Shown: one piece after another, positions 34,434 to 43,048 of the stretch
Numbering within the stretch: the stretch's first letter is position 1
Layout of the letters: each line of letters opens with the position of its first letter
NCBI GenBank assembly: GCA_002683215.1
Contig: NYSY01000100.1
Location: 1-64,000, forward strand
Source: Planctomycetaceae bacterium
Lineage (GTDB): Bacteria > Planctomycetota > Phycisphaerae > Phycisphaerales > SM1A02
Reading direction: 5' to 3'
Length of the DNA: 64,000 bases
Made by a program: the position numbers and the translations under genes
The notes under the pieces: model-generated
The model's input: the letters and a program-made list of their open reading frames with translations, nothing else
Databases searched by the model: none
Told to the model about the DNA's origin: nothing

Positions 34434-35206
34434 GTCGGCCCCGACCCCGGGACGGACGACCCGATTCCGCGCCCGAACCCGAGCCGCCGAGTTCGGACGC
34501 GGCCCGGGTCACTGCGATCCGGGCCCATCCCGATCACCCCGGCCTCCTCACGCTGGAGATCGGCGGAACGGTCGCGGGCACCCTGCCGCGATCGGAGATC
34601 GACCCGGACGAGATCGTCGAGGGACTTTCCGCCGACGATCCGCGGGTGGTGGCGGCGATCCGGTCGATCCACGTCCGCGCCGCCCGCGCCCTGGCCCTCG
34701 ATCTGCTGGCGGCTCGCGCCCACGCCTCCGAGGAACTCGCCCGGAAACTCGAGCGGCGAAGTTTCACGGCGAACGTCGTGCGTGTGGTGATCGAGGAACT
34801 GCTCGAGGACGGCTGGCTCGATGATGCCGGCTTCGCGGCGACGAGGATCGCGGAATGGCGGCGGGCAGGTCGAAGTGATGCCGAATGCCGACGGCGTCTG
34901 GAGGCGGCAGGTCTCGTCGTCCCGAACATCGAGGCGGGATTCGAGACCGCCACCCCGTCTGCCACCCCCGACGGCGAACTCGACGCGGCGACCGAGACCG
35001 TCTCAGCGGAGCTCGGGGCGGCCATCACCGCCTTCCACCGACTCGAACGATCGGGGCGGATCGAGGACCCCGCCACGATTCGCCGCGCCGCCGCCAAACT
35101 CGCCCGCCGTGGATTCGACGCCGATACGATCCGATCAGCCCTCCGAGCATGCGGTGTCGACGACGCCCCGCTCGACGAGGATTGGACGCCCGAGGACGCC
35201 TCATGA
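34430..35206 (+). CDS. recX: Regulatory protein RecX
   Basis: A 258-residue RecX-type modulator of RecA filaments. After an N-terminal extension of about 80 residues, three-helix RecX repeats are seen: ALDLLAARAHASEELARKLE, DDGWLDDAGFAATRIAEWRR and a last one at KLARRGFDADTIRSALRACG. A low-complexity Thr/Glu segment splits the second and third repeats. recA is not in the window. It is coupled to both neighbours by ATGA overlaps. Confidence 0.88.
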   Translation: MSRPRPRDGRPDSAPEPEPPSSDAARVTAIRAHPDHPGLLTLEIGGTVAGTLPRSEIDPDEIVEGLSADDPRVVAAIRSIHVRAARALALDLLAARAHASEELARKLERRSFTANVVRVVIEELLEDGWLDDAGFAATRIAEWRRAGRSDAECRRRLEAAGLVVPNIEAGFETATPSATPDGELDAATETVSAELGAAITAFHRLERSGRIEDPATIRRAAAKLARRGFDADTIRSALRACGVDDAPLDEDWTPEDAS

Positions 35207-35931
35207 ACCCCGTGAACCCAGCGAACCCCGTGACCACGATGACCTCCGGGAACGGCCTGAACATCATCATGAACATGAACCAGCGCCACCAATCGACCAC
35301 CCGAGCCACCCTCGCCGGCCTCGCCGCCTGCATCACGCTCGGCGGCTGCGCCGCACCCTCTGCGCCCCCTCGCACCCGCTCCGACACGACGACGACGAGC
35401 GCATTCGAAGGTCAGTGGCAGACATCGCTCGATCGAGGCTTCGACCGAAGCGACTGGCGGCCGATCCGCTTCGATGTTCCGATGGCGTCCGTGCCGTGCA
35501 ACCCGACCTACGCCACCCCGGTCGTCCGCGACCACGGCGGGGTCGGTCGCCTGAACCAGACCGGCGCCTTCCCGACGATCGACACCGCGATGTCCACCGA
35601 GACGGATCGCGGAAGCGTCCGCTGGTCCGCCCTTGCGGATCCGTTCGTCGCCGCCTTCGATCTCGTCGCGGCCCCGTTCCGGATGTTCGGCACGCCGCCG
35701 GATTCGACGGTGATCGAGCCGTACGGCGACTGGATTCTGCTTCCCGGCGCCGACGTTCGTCCCGAGGCCGACGATGACGACGGTGAGATCGCGAAGATCG
35801 AGGTCACCGCCGAAACCGAAGCAGTCGGTGATCCGTCCCCGACCACGACCGACGATGTCGGCGGCTGGACGATCCGTCCGGTCTTCGATCGCCCCGCGGA
35901 TGCCGAAACCGCACCGGAGACCACCGAATGA
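35203..35931 (+). CDS. Lipoprotein of unknown function
   Basis: A predicted lipoprotein of up to 242 residues with lipobox LGGC. The signal sequence (ATLAGLAACITLGGC) is preceded by about 40 polar residues if ATG 35203 is used; internal ATGs at 35269 and 35275 would give a normal signal peptide, but 35203 overlaps the recX stop. The mature protein is rich in Asp, Thr and Pro with WQTSLDRGFDRSDWRPIRFD as the most ordered-looking part. No domain recognised. Confidence 0.7.
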   Translation: MNPVNPANPVTTMTSGNGLNIIMNMNQRHQSTTRATLAGLAACITLGGCAAPSAPPRTRSDTTTTSAFEGQWQTSLDRGFDRSDWRPIRFDVPMASVPCNPTYATPVVRDHGGVGRLNQTGAFPTIDTAMSTETDRGSVRWSALADPFVAAFDLVAAPFRMFGTPPDSTVIEPYGDWILLPGADVRPEADDDDGEIAKIEVTAETEAVGDPSPTTTDDVGGWTIRPVFDRPADAETAPETTE

Positions 35932-36266
35932 CCGCCAATCACCCGTGGGAGATCGCCCCCGACGAGCTGCAGACGCTCCGCACCGACGGTGAATCACCAC
36001 TCGTCATCGACTGCCGTGAAACCGCGGAGGTCGAGACCGCCTCGATCGATCGCACCCGACATGTGCCCATGGGCGAGATCAAGTCGCGGCTGCCGGAGTT
36101 GGAGGATCACGCGGACGATCTCGTCGTCGTGCTCTGCCACCATGGAATGCGCAGTCTTCAGGTCGTCGCCTTCCTCCGCGAGCAGGGATTCACCGATGCC
36201 CGATCACTCGCCGGCGGCATCGACCGATGGTCCATCGAGATCGACGCGGGTGTCCCCCGGTACTGA
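35928..36266 (+). CDS. Rhodanese-like sulfurtransferase domain protein
   Basis: A 112-residue single rhodanese domain. LVIDCRETAEVETASIDRTR with the HVPMGEI segment precedes the active-site loop CHHGMRS, whose cysteine would carry the persulfide; GIDRW ends the fold. Loop length and Arg fit single-domain GlpE/PspE-type enzymes. Sulfur donor and acceptor unknown. It overlaps the lipoprotein gene by 4 nt and precedes cdsA by 45 nt. Confidence 0.9.
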   Translation: MTANHPWEIAPDELQTLRTDGESPLVIDCRETAEVETASIDRTRHVPMGEIKSRLPELEDHADDLVVVLCHHGMRSLQVVAFLREQGFTDARSLAGGIDRWSIEIDAGVPRY

Positions 36267-36311
36267 AGCGACGGCGGCCCGAACCGATCGAAGGTCCCCG
36301 CGAGGAACCAA

Positions 36312-37172
36312 ATGCTTCGACAGCGATTGATCACCGGCCCGATCCTGATCGGCGTCCTCATCCTGCTGGTCTGGCTCGATGCCGCAGGCATCGCAGGCGC
36401 CCGCTCCGGCACCGTCTTCGCCGTCGCCTTCGCGATGCTGATTCCGCTCGCGGCGCGGGAGGCCGCCACCCTGGTCCGCGAATGCGGGACGCGATGCCCC
36501 GATTCCCTCGCGATCTTCGCCGCGCTGGCGATGTACTTCGCCGGCTTCGCGGCGTCGAGAATCACCGACCCGACCCTCGCGATCGGCGTGGCGATGATCG
36601 GGCCGGTCGTCGGATTCGGCGTGGCGATGATCGGACTCGCGTCGAGCCGGATCATTCCGGGCGCGTTCGTCGGCGCTGCCGCGATCGCCGGGGTCGCCAT
36701 CTGGACCGGCCTGCTCCCGGTGTTCTGGCTGCTCGCGATCGAAGTTCACGGCGCCTGGCTCGTGGCGGGCCTCGTGCTCGTGGTGAAGGCGGGTGACATC
36801 GGCGCCTACTTCACCGGCATGTGTTTCGGGCGTCGGAAGATGATCGAATGGCTCAGCCCCAAGAAGACGATCGAAGGGGGCCTGGGCGGGCTCGCCTTCG
36901 CCGCCCTCGTCGGTGCCGGCGTGGCGATGCTCTCCAAAGGTCGCCCCCCCGAAGCCGAATTGGGCCTTCTGGCGGGAATCATCGGCGGAATCGTGCTGGC
37001 CCTCGTCGGCGCGGGTGGCGACCTGCTCGAAAGCCTCCTGAAACGGGCGGCCGGTGCGAAGGACAGTGGATCGGTGCTCCCGGGAATGGGAGGCGTCCTC
37101 GACGTCCTCGATTCCCCGCTCGTCGCCGGCCCGGTCGCCTGGATCGTCCTTCGGCTGGGCACCGGCGGCTGA
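36312..37172 (+). CDS. cdsA: Phosphatidate cytidylyltransferase
   Basis: A 286-residue polytopic membrane enzyme forming CDP-diacylglycerol, the branch point of phospholipid synthesis. About seven to eight hydrophobic helices are visible, and the family signature lies near the C-terminus: GDLLESLLKRAAGAKDSG, LPGMGGVLDVLDS. The cytoplasmic loop FGRRKMIEWLSPKKTIEGG is also typical. GAGGAA precedes the ATG. Confidence 0.94.
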   Translation: MLRQRLITGPILIGVLILLVWLDAAGIAGARSGTVFAVAFAMLIPLAAREAATLVRECGTRCPDSLAIFAALAMYFAGFAASRITDPTLAIGVAMIGPVVGFGVAMIGLASSRIIPGAFVGAAAIAGVAIWTGLLPVFWLLAIEVHGAWLVAGLVLVVKAGDIGAYFTGMCFGRRKMIEWLSPKKTIEGGLGGLAFAALVGAGVAMLSKGRPPEAELGLLAGIIGGIVLALVGAGGDLLESLLKRAAGAKDSGSVLPGMGGVLDVLDSPLVAGPVAWIVLRLGTGG

Positions 37173-37247
37173 CCTCAGGGCCCGACCGGTTTCCCACCGC
37201 CCGGAAAACGCCGGAATGGCCCGCCGAGGGGTGCTACCATCTCTCAG

Positions 37248-37988
37248 ATGACCCTTACCGAAGATCTCATGTCGTTGTACCGGGTGGACAGTCAGCTGAG
37301 AGGCCTGCGAACGCGGGTCGAAAATGCGAGCGAACTGCTCGCGGCTCGGACCCGGAAGTTGCAGAAGCTCACCGCGGAACACGACGAGAAGGCCTCCCAG
37401 CTCCGGCAGTTGCAGGCCCAGCTCGCGAACCTCGAAGGCGAGTCGTCCGACTTCAAGGATCGGATCGAGAAGCTTCGAAGCGAACTCAATGCGTCGACCA
37501 ACGACAAGCAGTACCGCGCCATCCTCGCGGAGATGAAGTCGCTGGAGGCGCTGCGCGACGAGATCGAGACGACCCAGCTCGGCGAGATGGAGAAGATCGA
37601 GCGTGCGGAGGCCGAGGCGAACGCGATGGAGGAGTCGGTCTCGAACCAGACCAGACTCTGCGAAGCCGCCCGCACCGAACACGCGGAATGCGCCAACGCG
37701 GTGGGCGAACGGGTCGACGAACTCGAGGTCGAGCGGACCACCGCCGCGGCGCGGATGCCCGACGCGGTGCTGAAGATCTTCGAAGAGGTCGCGGAGACCA
37801 ACGACGGCGAGACCCTCGCCCCCGTCATCGAACTGAGCAAGAAGGATCGCGACTACACCTGCGGCGCATGCCATGTCACGCTCCCCTATCACCTCGTCGT
37901 GAATCTCCATTCGAACGACACCGGCATCCAGCAGTGTCCGAACTGCGATCGGATCCTCTACCTCGAGCCCGCCGAAGCCGAAGTCTGA
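37248..37988 (+). CDS. Coiled-coil protein with C4 zinc ribbon
   Basis: A 246-residue protein: a long antiparallel coiled coil (about residues 15-165, with the conserved STNDKQYRAILAEMKSLE bend) and a C-terminal zinc ribbon with CGACH and CPNCDR (four cysteines). This is the CT398/pfam02591 type, proposed to act in nucleic-acid or protein interactions; function is not settled. TACCAT ends 7 nt before ATG 37248, without a Shine-Dalgarno. Confidence 0.88.
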   Translation: MTLTEDLMSLYRVDSQLRGLRTRVENASELLAARTRKLQKLTAEHDEKASQLRQLQAQLANLEGESSDFKDRIEKLRSELNASTNDKQYRAILAEMKSLEALRDEIETTQLGEMEKIERAEAEANAMEESVSNQTRLCEAARTEHAECANAVGERVDELEVERTTAAARMPDAVLKIFEEVAETNDGETLAPVIELSKKDRDYTCGACHVTLPYHLVVNLHSNDTGIQQCPNCDRILYLEPAEAEV

Positions 37989-38004
37989 TCGCTTCCCGAC
38001 GCTT

Positions 38005-38062
38005 CGAGGCTTCCAGACCCGTCGAGGCTTTGAGGCTTCGAGGCTTTGAGGCCTTGAGGCAT
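38005..38062. repeat. Tandem 8-bp repeats (YGAGGCTT)
   Basis: Five adjacent imperfect copies of YGAGGCTT run from 38023 to 38062 (CGAGGCTT, TGAGGCTT, CGAGGCTT, TGAGGCCT, TGAGGCAT) and a sixth lies at 38005-38012. They fill the 119-nt gap between the convergent zinc-ribbon and metallopeptidase genes. The unit is not a multiple of three and is not coding. Confidence 0.8.
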
Positions 38063-38107
38063 GGATGCGAAGACGGCGCCCGCGGACCCGGATGACGCCG
38101 GACACGG

Positions 38108-38545
38108 TCAGGCGAATCCGAGGCCTTCGAGATCATCTTCATCGAGCCCGAAATGGTGGCCGAGTTCATGCAGCAGCGTGATCCGGATCTCCTCCCGGAT
38201 CAGATCAACGCCACCCCCCTCGATCATTCCTCCGTCCTCGTCCGACTCCCGCCACGGCGACCATCCGCCCGAGCAGGCCACGATCCCCTCGCGGTAGAGA
38301 TGAATCGCTTCCACCACTTCCGGGTGGGCGTCGACCGATCGCTCCGTCGCCATGGGACCGGTGTGCAAGCCGCAGATCTCATCGGCTTCCGAGGGGTCGA
38401 GTCCCATTTCGGCCAGCACGTCGTTGCTCGGCCGATCCTCGACGAACACCGGTTTTTCATCAAGCAGGTCCCGCATCTGACTCGGAAGCGCCTCGACCAC
38501 CTCGTCGACCAGCTCGTCGAATCGCGATCGCTCCCTCGGACTCAT
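38108..38545 (-). CDS. Minimal zinc metallopeptidase-like protein
   Basis: A 145-residue acidic protein of the small MMP-like zincin family (DUF1025/pfam06262). The zinc motif HELGHHFGLDEDDL lies near the C-terminus: two histidines and glutamate of HExxH, then His and Asp in the extended HExxHxxGxxD form. The N-terminal part is ERSRFDELVDEVVEALPSQM. Substrate unknown. It starts 13 nt after pyrD. A reading beyond ATG 38545 runs into pyrD. Confidence 0.85.
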   Translation of the reverse strand: MSPRERSRFDELVDEVVEALPSQMRDLLDEKPVFVEDRPSNDVLAEMGLDPSEADEICGLHTGPMATERSVDAHPEVVEAIHLYREGIVACSGGWSPWRESDEDGGMIEGGGVDLIREEIRITLLHELGHHFGLDEDDLEGLGFA

Positions 38546-38558
38546 CCCGACCTCCCGC

Positions 38559-39491
38559 TCACGATTCGTATTCACCCACCAGGCCGTCGATCGTCTCGAC
38601 ACCCTGCCGACGAACCCATCCTTCGAGTCCATGCACGACGCGTTTCGGTGCTCCAGGATCGACGAAGAGACCGGTCCCGATACCGACCCCGGTCGCACCC
38701 GCGAGCACGAACTCCGCGGCGTCCGACCACGACTGCACGCCGCCGAGGCCGATGATCGGGACGAGCAATCCTTCGGTCGCGAGTCGCGCCCGGACGTCGT
38801 GGACGAGCTTCACCGCGATCGGATGCACGGCCGGCCCCGACATCCCGCCCGCTGCGCGACCGATCCGGCTTCGCCGGGTCTCCGGGTCGATCGACATGGC
38901 GGGATAGGTGTTCGCAACGGTCAGCCCGTCGGCGCCGGCCCGGACCGCGGCGACCGCGAGACCCACGACATCGGACTCCCCCGGCGACAGCTTGACCAGC
39001 ATCGGCTTGGAACCGAGCGCTTCCCGGGCCGCGGCGACCAGCGTCGCGAGATCGTCGGGATCCGATCCCAGCAGACGCCCGGTGGCGGTATTCGGACATG
39101 AGACGTTCAGCTCCACGATTCGCAGCACCTCGGCAGCCGCGCCGCCGAAGGCGGCCGCGACCTCGACATAGTCCTCGATCCGGTGGCCCGCGATCGAACC
39201 GATCATCACGGTGTCGAGTGCGTCGAGCCGGGGCAGGACCTCGCCCACGAATCGTTCGAGTCCGAGGTTCGCCAGACCGATCGCGTTCAACATCCCCGCC
39301 GGAAGGTCGGTGACCCGCCAGGGCGGATTCCCCGCCCTCGACTCGGGGGTGATGGACTTGGTGGTGATCGCTCCGAATCGCGTCGCCGGCACGACATCGG
39401 CGATCTCGGGCCCGTATCCCGCCGTGCCGGAGGCCGCGATCAACGGATTTCGAAGCGGAACACCGCACAGGTTGGTGGCGAGAACCGTCAT
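38559..39491 (-). CDS. pyrD: Dihydroorotate dehydrogenase, class 1
   Basis: A 310-residue FMN enzyme of pyrimidine synthesis. ASGTAGYG, TTKSITPE, the NVSCPNT loop and GLGGVQSW fit class 1B enzymes, which normally work with a PyrK electron-transfer subunit; no pyrK is in the window. TACCCT stands 9 nt before ATG 39491. It is followed by the metallopeptidase gene. Confidence 0.94.
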   Translation of the reverse strand: MTVLATNLCGVPLRNPLIAASGTAGYGPEIADVVPATRFGAITTKSITPESRAGNPPWRVTDLPAGMLNAIGLANLGLERFVGEVLPRLDALDTVMIGSIAGHRIEDYVEVAAAFGGAAAEVLRIVELNVSCPNTATGRLLGSDPDDLATLVAAAREALGSKPMLVKLSPGESDVVGLAVAAVRAGADGLTVANTYPAMSIDPETRRSRIGRAAGGMSGPAVHPIAVKLVHDVRARLATEGLLVPIIGLGGVQSWSDAAEFVLAGATGVGIGTGLFVDPGAPKRVVHGLEGWVRRQGVETIDGLVGEYES

Positions 39492-39526
39492 TCGCTGCCA
39501 AGGGTAGCGGACCGCGACGACGGTCG

Positions 39527-40300
39527 TCAGGTGGAACGCACCACGTCGATCATCCCACGAAGACGTTCAGCCTCGACCTCGTCGAGCACCACGCCGTCAC
39601 CGTCGTTCGAAGCAACCCGACAACTCGCATGCAGATGCCCCGTCGCCGCCAGAAAACGCTCGCCGTTGTGGGCGCGGACGCCGCCGCATGGAACGACCGC
39701 GACGGGTGGATCGAGCCGCCTTCCGATCGCCGCCAGCGACTCGAGCCGCTCGCACCGGGATGCATCCGAGTGCCCATCCGTGTGGAAGCCCGACCCCCCC
39801 GCCGACAGCGTTCGAACCACGCCCGCCCCCGAAAGCCGGCCCAGAGACGCTTCCGGATCCGGGGTGAAGTCGAACGCCCGATGAAAGGCCGTCTCAAGGC
39901 CGTGCTCGCGATGCGCTTCGACCGCCTCGGCACAGCGCCCGACATCGATCTCGCCGTCGGCGCCGAGGAAGCCGATCACGATCGCGGAGACGCCTTGCGC
40001 GGCGTATCCCGGCAGGAGATCGTGGAGCCGACGTCGTCCGGCCGCGTCGACTCGAAAAACCTCCGACCCGCAACGCCGGCGGTCCAGCGGCGGTGCCGTC
40101 TCCTGAAAGAGCACCGTGAGTTCAGGGGTGGGACACCCCGCCGCCTCGATCGATCGGCGGATGCCGGCGACCGCCTCCACGGACGGGGTCAGTCCATCTC
40201 GGTCGAGCGCCCGGCAGATCTCCAGTCGATTCGCGAACCTGGCCGCGAGGACCGCGGTCCGGGGATCATCGATCGGAATCTCGAGCGATGCGTCACGCAT
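39527..40300 (-). CDS. cutC: CutC family protein
   Basis: A 257-residue TIM-barrel protein of the CutC family, once linked to copper homeostasis. LEICRALDRDGLTPSVEAV, AIVIGFLGADGEIDV, TAFHRAFDFTPDP and GGVRAHN are the conserved blocks. The true role in bacteria is uncertain. GACAAT ends 6 nt before ATG 40300 with no Shine-Dalgarno. A longer reading to 40477 is not CutC-like. It lies upstream of pyrD on the same strand. Confidence 0.92.
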   Translation of the reverse strand: MRDASLEIPIDDPRTAVLAARFANRLEICRALDRDGLTPSVEAVAGIRRSIEAAGCPTPELTVLFQETAPPLDRRRCGSEVFRVDAAGRRRLHDLLPGYAAQGVSAIVIGFLGADGEIDVGRCAEAVEAHREHGLETAFHRAFDFTPDPEASLGRLSGAGVVRTLSAGGSGFHTDGHSDASRCERLESLAAIGRRLDPPVAVVPCGGVRAHNGERFLAATGHLHASCRVASNDGDGVVLDEVEAERLRGMIDVVRST

Positions 40301-40306
40301 TCGCGG

Positions 40307-40312
40307 ATTGTC
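40307..40312 (-). promoter_or_regulatory. -10 element of a leaderless-type promoter for cutC
   Basis: GACAAT on the minus strand lies 6 nt before the cutC ATG, the same hexamer and spacing as before the TPR gene at 34113. Confidence 0.4.
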
Positions 40313-40537
40313 GCTCCACCTCGGGGTGGGAGCAATCCCGGCTGACGGCACTGCAGACGGGCATTCCAGGGAGCGCGTGATCAAATTCCGAGGTGGAATC
40401 CGAAGAAAGTCGTGAATCCCCGAATGGATGGGCGATTCAGGCCCCTTTCCCAAATGGTCGACACCCACTCGCTTCAACGGGGGAACGCGATTTCGTCGTC
40501 GGCAAGGGGCCGAGAGACGCGAAAGGAAATCAAAGAC

Positions 40538-41785
40538 ATGGCGAAGTCGGACTCACAGAGGCTGAAACTCAGTCGATTCGTCGATCTGGCGCGGATGTAT
40601 CGAGGATGGTCGCGCACCGAACTCTCCCGAGTGCTGGGCCGCGATCCGTCGAAGATCGTTCCAGAAAGCGGAAATCCCAAGCTGGATCTTCTGGTCGGAC
40701 TCGCGGATGCCCTCGATTGGAACGTCGGCGACGTCGCAGAAAGCGTCTGGAGCGACCAGGAGGCGTCAAGCCGGATCGAAACATGTCCTTTCCGCGAGCT
40801 CGGGCTCGAATCCCTGAAGGCACACGAAGCCGGGCGATACCAGGACATGCTCCAGATCGCCCGGCGAATGCGGTTGGTGGCCGAGACCCCGAGGGAACAC
40901 GCCATCACCTGCAATCGAGAGGTCGGTGCATGGGACGGGCTGGGGCGATATCCAAGGGCCCTTGAATCCTGCCAGGAAGGGCTCTCCGTGGGATGCCGCG
41001 ACAACGACGTGCAGTCGATGCTCCAGGCGAATCTCGCCAACGCGCATTACACCCTCTGGCACCTTCTGGAAGCGAAGACCGTCGCCAGGGATCTCATCGA
41101 ACGCCTCGATCAGGTCCCGAATCGAGGCGAAGCCACCAGGGTCGCGCTCGCACTCGCCCATTACGTTCGAGGCAACGTGGCGCGTCGCCAGCTCGACGAC
41201 GACACCACCGACCGATCGAAGATCGCTCGAGAATCCTCGGATCACCTTCGTCGATCCATCGAACTTCATCTCGATCTCGCTGCGGACTTCCCCAGCCCGG
41301 CCTACGAAGGCGTCGCGAACCCCGCACGCGGTGGCCTGCTGGAGGTCGAGGTGGCGATGGGCGTCGTCGAGCCCCGGGAAGCGATCGACCGGATCCTCGC
41401 CGGCATCGAGCGGGTGATCGATCCGGTGACGGCATCGTTGCCAGGTGATCTTCTCGAATCATGGGGCTGGTGGTCGATCTTCGGTTGCAACATCGCCCTG
41501 CGCCATCTGGACCAGACCACGATGCATCGTCCCATGGCGATCCTCACGAACAAGGCCACGGAAATCGCGAACGTGCTCGGCAACTGGGCCCTTCGGGAAC
41601 GTGCCTTCACGCTGGAGAACTTCCGTCGACAACGGATCGCGGATCTGACGGGCATGCAGCCTGACTGGTTCCTCGACGAGGAGGAGATTCGAACCATCAG
41701 CGGAACCATGGGCCGATTCCCCGGATTTCGCGAAGTGGGCTGGCGGATTCTCGATGCCGCCCACATCTTCGACACCACCAATTGA
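40538..41785 (+). CDS. HTH-TPR regulator, RRNPP-like architecture
   Basis: A 415-residue protein: an XRE/Cro-type helix-turn-helix at about residues 8-70 (FVDLARMYRGWSRTELSRVL, then PKLDLLVGLADALDW) followed by a helical repeat region of about 300 residues with TPR-like units, e.g. EAGRYQDMLQIARRM and GRYPRALESCQEGLSVG. The architecture is that of RRNPP peptide-sensing regulators, although no member is recognised by sequence. ATG 40538 has AAAGGA about 10 nt upstream. Base composition is less GC-rich than the neighbours. A small exported protein follows after 15 nt. Confidence 0.78.
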   Translation: MAKSDSQRLKLSRFVDLARMYRGWSRTELSRVLGRDPSKIVPESGNPKLDLLVGLADALDWNVGDVAESVWSDQEASSRIETCPFRELGLESLKAHEAGRYQDMLQIARRMRLVAETPREHAITCNREVGAWDGLGRYPRALESCQEGLSVGCRDNDVQSMLQANLANAHYTLWHLLEAKTVARDLIERLDQVPNRGEATRVALALAHYVRGNVARRQLDDDTTDRSKIARESSDHLRRSIELHLDLAADFPSPAYEGVANPARGGLLEVEVAMGVVEPREAIDRILAGIERVIDPVTASLPGDLLESWGWWSIFGCNIALRHLDQTTMHRPMAILTNKATEIANVLGNWALRERAFTLENFRRQRIADLTGMQPDWFLDEEEIRTISGTMGRFPGFREVGWRILDAAHIFDTTN

Positions 41786-41800
41786 GGAAAGGAGATATCG

Positions 41801-42133
41801 ATGACCAGCCTCTACTCACGCCTGTTCGGTCGGCCGCGACTCCGATCTCTTTCTCCGACCATGCTCATCCCGCCGCTTCTTCTGTTCGGTGCCATGCTGA
41901 CGGTACCGGTGAATGCCGCCGATGGACGTCGCAAGAAAGGAGTCGTTCGGTATCTGCACACGGGTCAGGGCGGCCTGATCGATGCCGCGGGATCCACCGA
42001 TTCGGATGAGCCTCGCATTCCTTACTTCAAGGGGACCATCCCCCCTCCGAAGTGGGCGACCGCCCCGATCCCACTCGATCTGTTGATTCCGATTCGATAC
42101 CTGAAACCAACTGCTCGACCACCCCGGCGCTGA
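41801..42133 (+). CDS. Small exported protein after the HTH-TPR gene
   Basis: A 110-residue protein with a signal peptide: basic N-terminus, hydrophobic core at about residues 21-36 (MLIPPLLLFGAMLTVPV), probable cleavage after VNA at residue 39. The mature part of about 70 residues starts ADGRRKKGVVRYLHTGQGG and ends with a Pro- and Arg-rich tail. No cysteine, no domain recognised. AAAGGAG 7 nt upstream of the ATG is among the strongest ribosome binding sites in the window. Its spacing makes co-transcription with the regulator very likely. Confidence 0.75.
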   Translation: MTSLYSRLFGRPRLRSLSPTMLIPPLLLFGAMLTVPVNAADGRRKKGVVRYLHTGQGGLIDAAGSTDSDEPRIPYFKGTIPPPKWATAPIPLDLLIPIRYLKPTARPPRR

Positions 42134-42188
42134 AGCGGGGCGGATGCAAACGAGCAATCGACCTGAACGGACACCATGTCAGTACGAG

Positions 42189-42223
42189 GGCCAGTCGGGA
42201 ATCCTGAGGATTCCCGACTGGCC
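42189..42223. repeat. Perfect 16-bp inverted repeat
   Basis: GGCCAGTCGGGAATCC (42189-42204) and GGATTCCCGACTGGCC (42208-42223) are separated by only TGA. No T-tract follows on either strand, so it is not a standard terminator. It lies 56 nt after the small exported protein gene, in the 246-nt gap before the next HTH gene, which otherwise shows only AT-richer sequence around 42265-42300. Confidence 0.85.
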
Positions 42224-42379
42224 ACGCATCATTCCGCCATCCGGCGGTCCGATTGGTGAGCACGAGCGATTCCCGAAAATATTTCCTTTTCGCCACCTGG
42301 ATCCGCTCGGTTTTCGCATGAGGTACCGGAGAGGTGGTGGGTAGACCGTACCCCCTTCCCGGAGAGGCAGCCAATCTCG

Positions 42380-42943
42380 ATGGATCGTCGGAGCATGGCG
42401 TGGGGATTTCGGCCCCGTGTCGGACACTCACGGATCGGACCCTTGATCAACAGCACCAACTCAAACGAAGAGTGGTTGAAACTCGATGATGCGGCGGCAC
42501 GCTTCGAGGTTTCCCGGAGGACCCTCGAGCGGCTTCGCAAGCAGGGCGTGTTGCCGGGCGTTCGAATCGGCCGGTATCTGAGCGTCCGAACGGTGGATGT
42601 CGAACGGGCGCTCGCCCGCCGGAGCCCCCTCCAGATCTATCGCCAACAAACGCAGGCGGACGCCCAACTGCCGACCCGGGAGTGGCTCCTCGGCTGGCGT
42701 CCGTTGCTCGAAGGCACCCCGAACCTGTCCTCGGCAAGAAGATGGGTCGATTGCGTCATCGACATGCACGGGGACACCAAGCTGGCAGACCTGACCGTCG
42801 GTGACGTGGTGGAAGTCGGCCGGGAGCTTCTCCTGAAAGAGGATGTGGCCCTGGCGTTCGAAGCACTTTCCGGGATCGCCCGCCAACGGAACATGCTGGA
42901 AACGACGCGGACCATGCTGAAGATTCTGGTTCCCGCCATCTGA
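42380..42943 (+). CDS. Excisionase/MerR-like HTH DNA-binding protein
   Basis: A 187-residue protein whose residues about 29-75 form a helix-turn-helix of the HTH_17/excisionase type: EWLKLDDAAARFEVSRRTLE, then LRKQGVLPGVRIGRYLSV and a VDVERAL helix. The remaining hundred residues are helical with no recognised domain. Such domains occur in excisionases, plasmid proteins and small regulators; no integrase or attachment site is nearby. ATG 42380 has GGAGAGG 12 nt upstream; TTG 42443 is an alternative start. Confidence 0.65.
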   Translation: MDRRSMAWGFRPRVGHSRIGPLINSTNSNEEWLKLDDAAARFEVSRRTLERLRKQGVLPGVRIGRYLSVRTVDVERALARRSPLQIYRQQTQADAQLPTREWLLGWRPLLEGTPNLSSARRWVDCVIDMHGDTKLADLTVGDVVEVGRELLLKEDVALAFEALSGIARQRNMLETTRTMLKILVPAI

Positions 42944-43048
42944 GGTTTCGCCCGACGGGCGGGCCTGAGAACCGATTTTGATTGCCTCGGGTCGTACTCA
43001 CGAGTTTGCAGCACCTCCACCGTCGCCGGCGAGGTAGCATGCCTCGCC

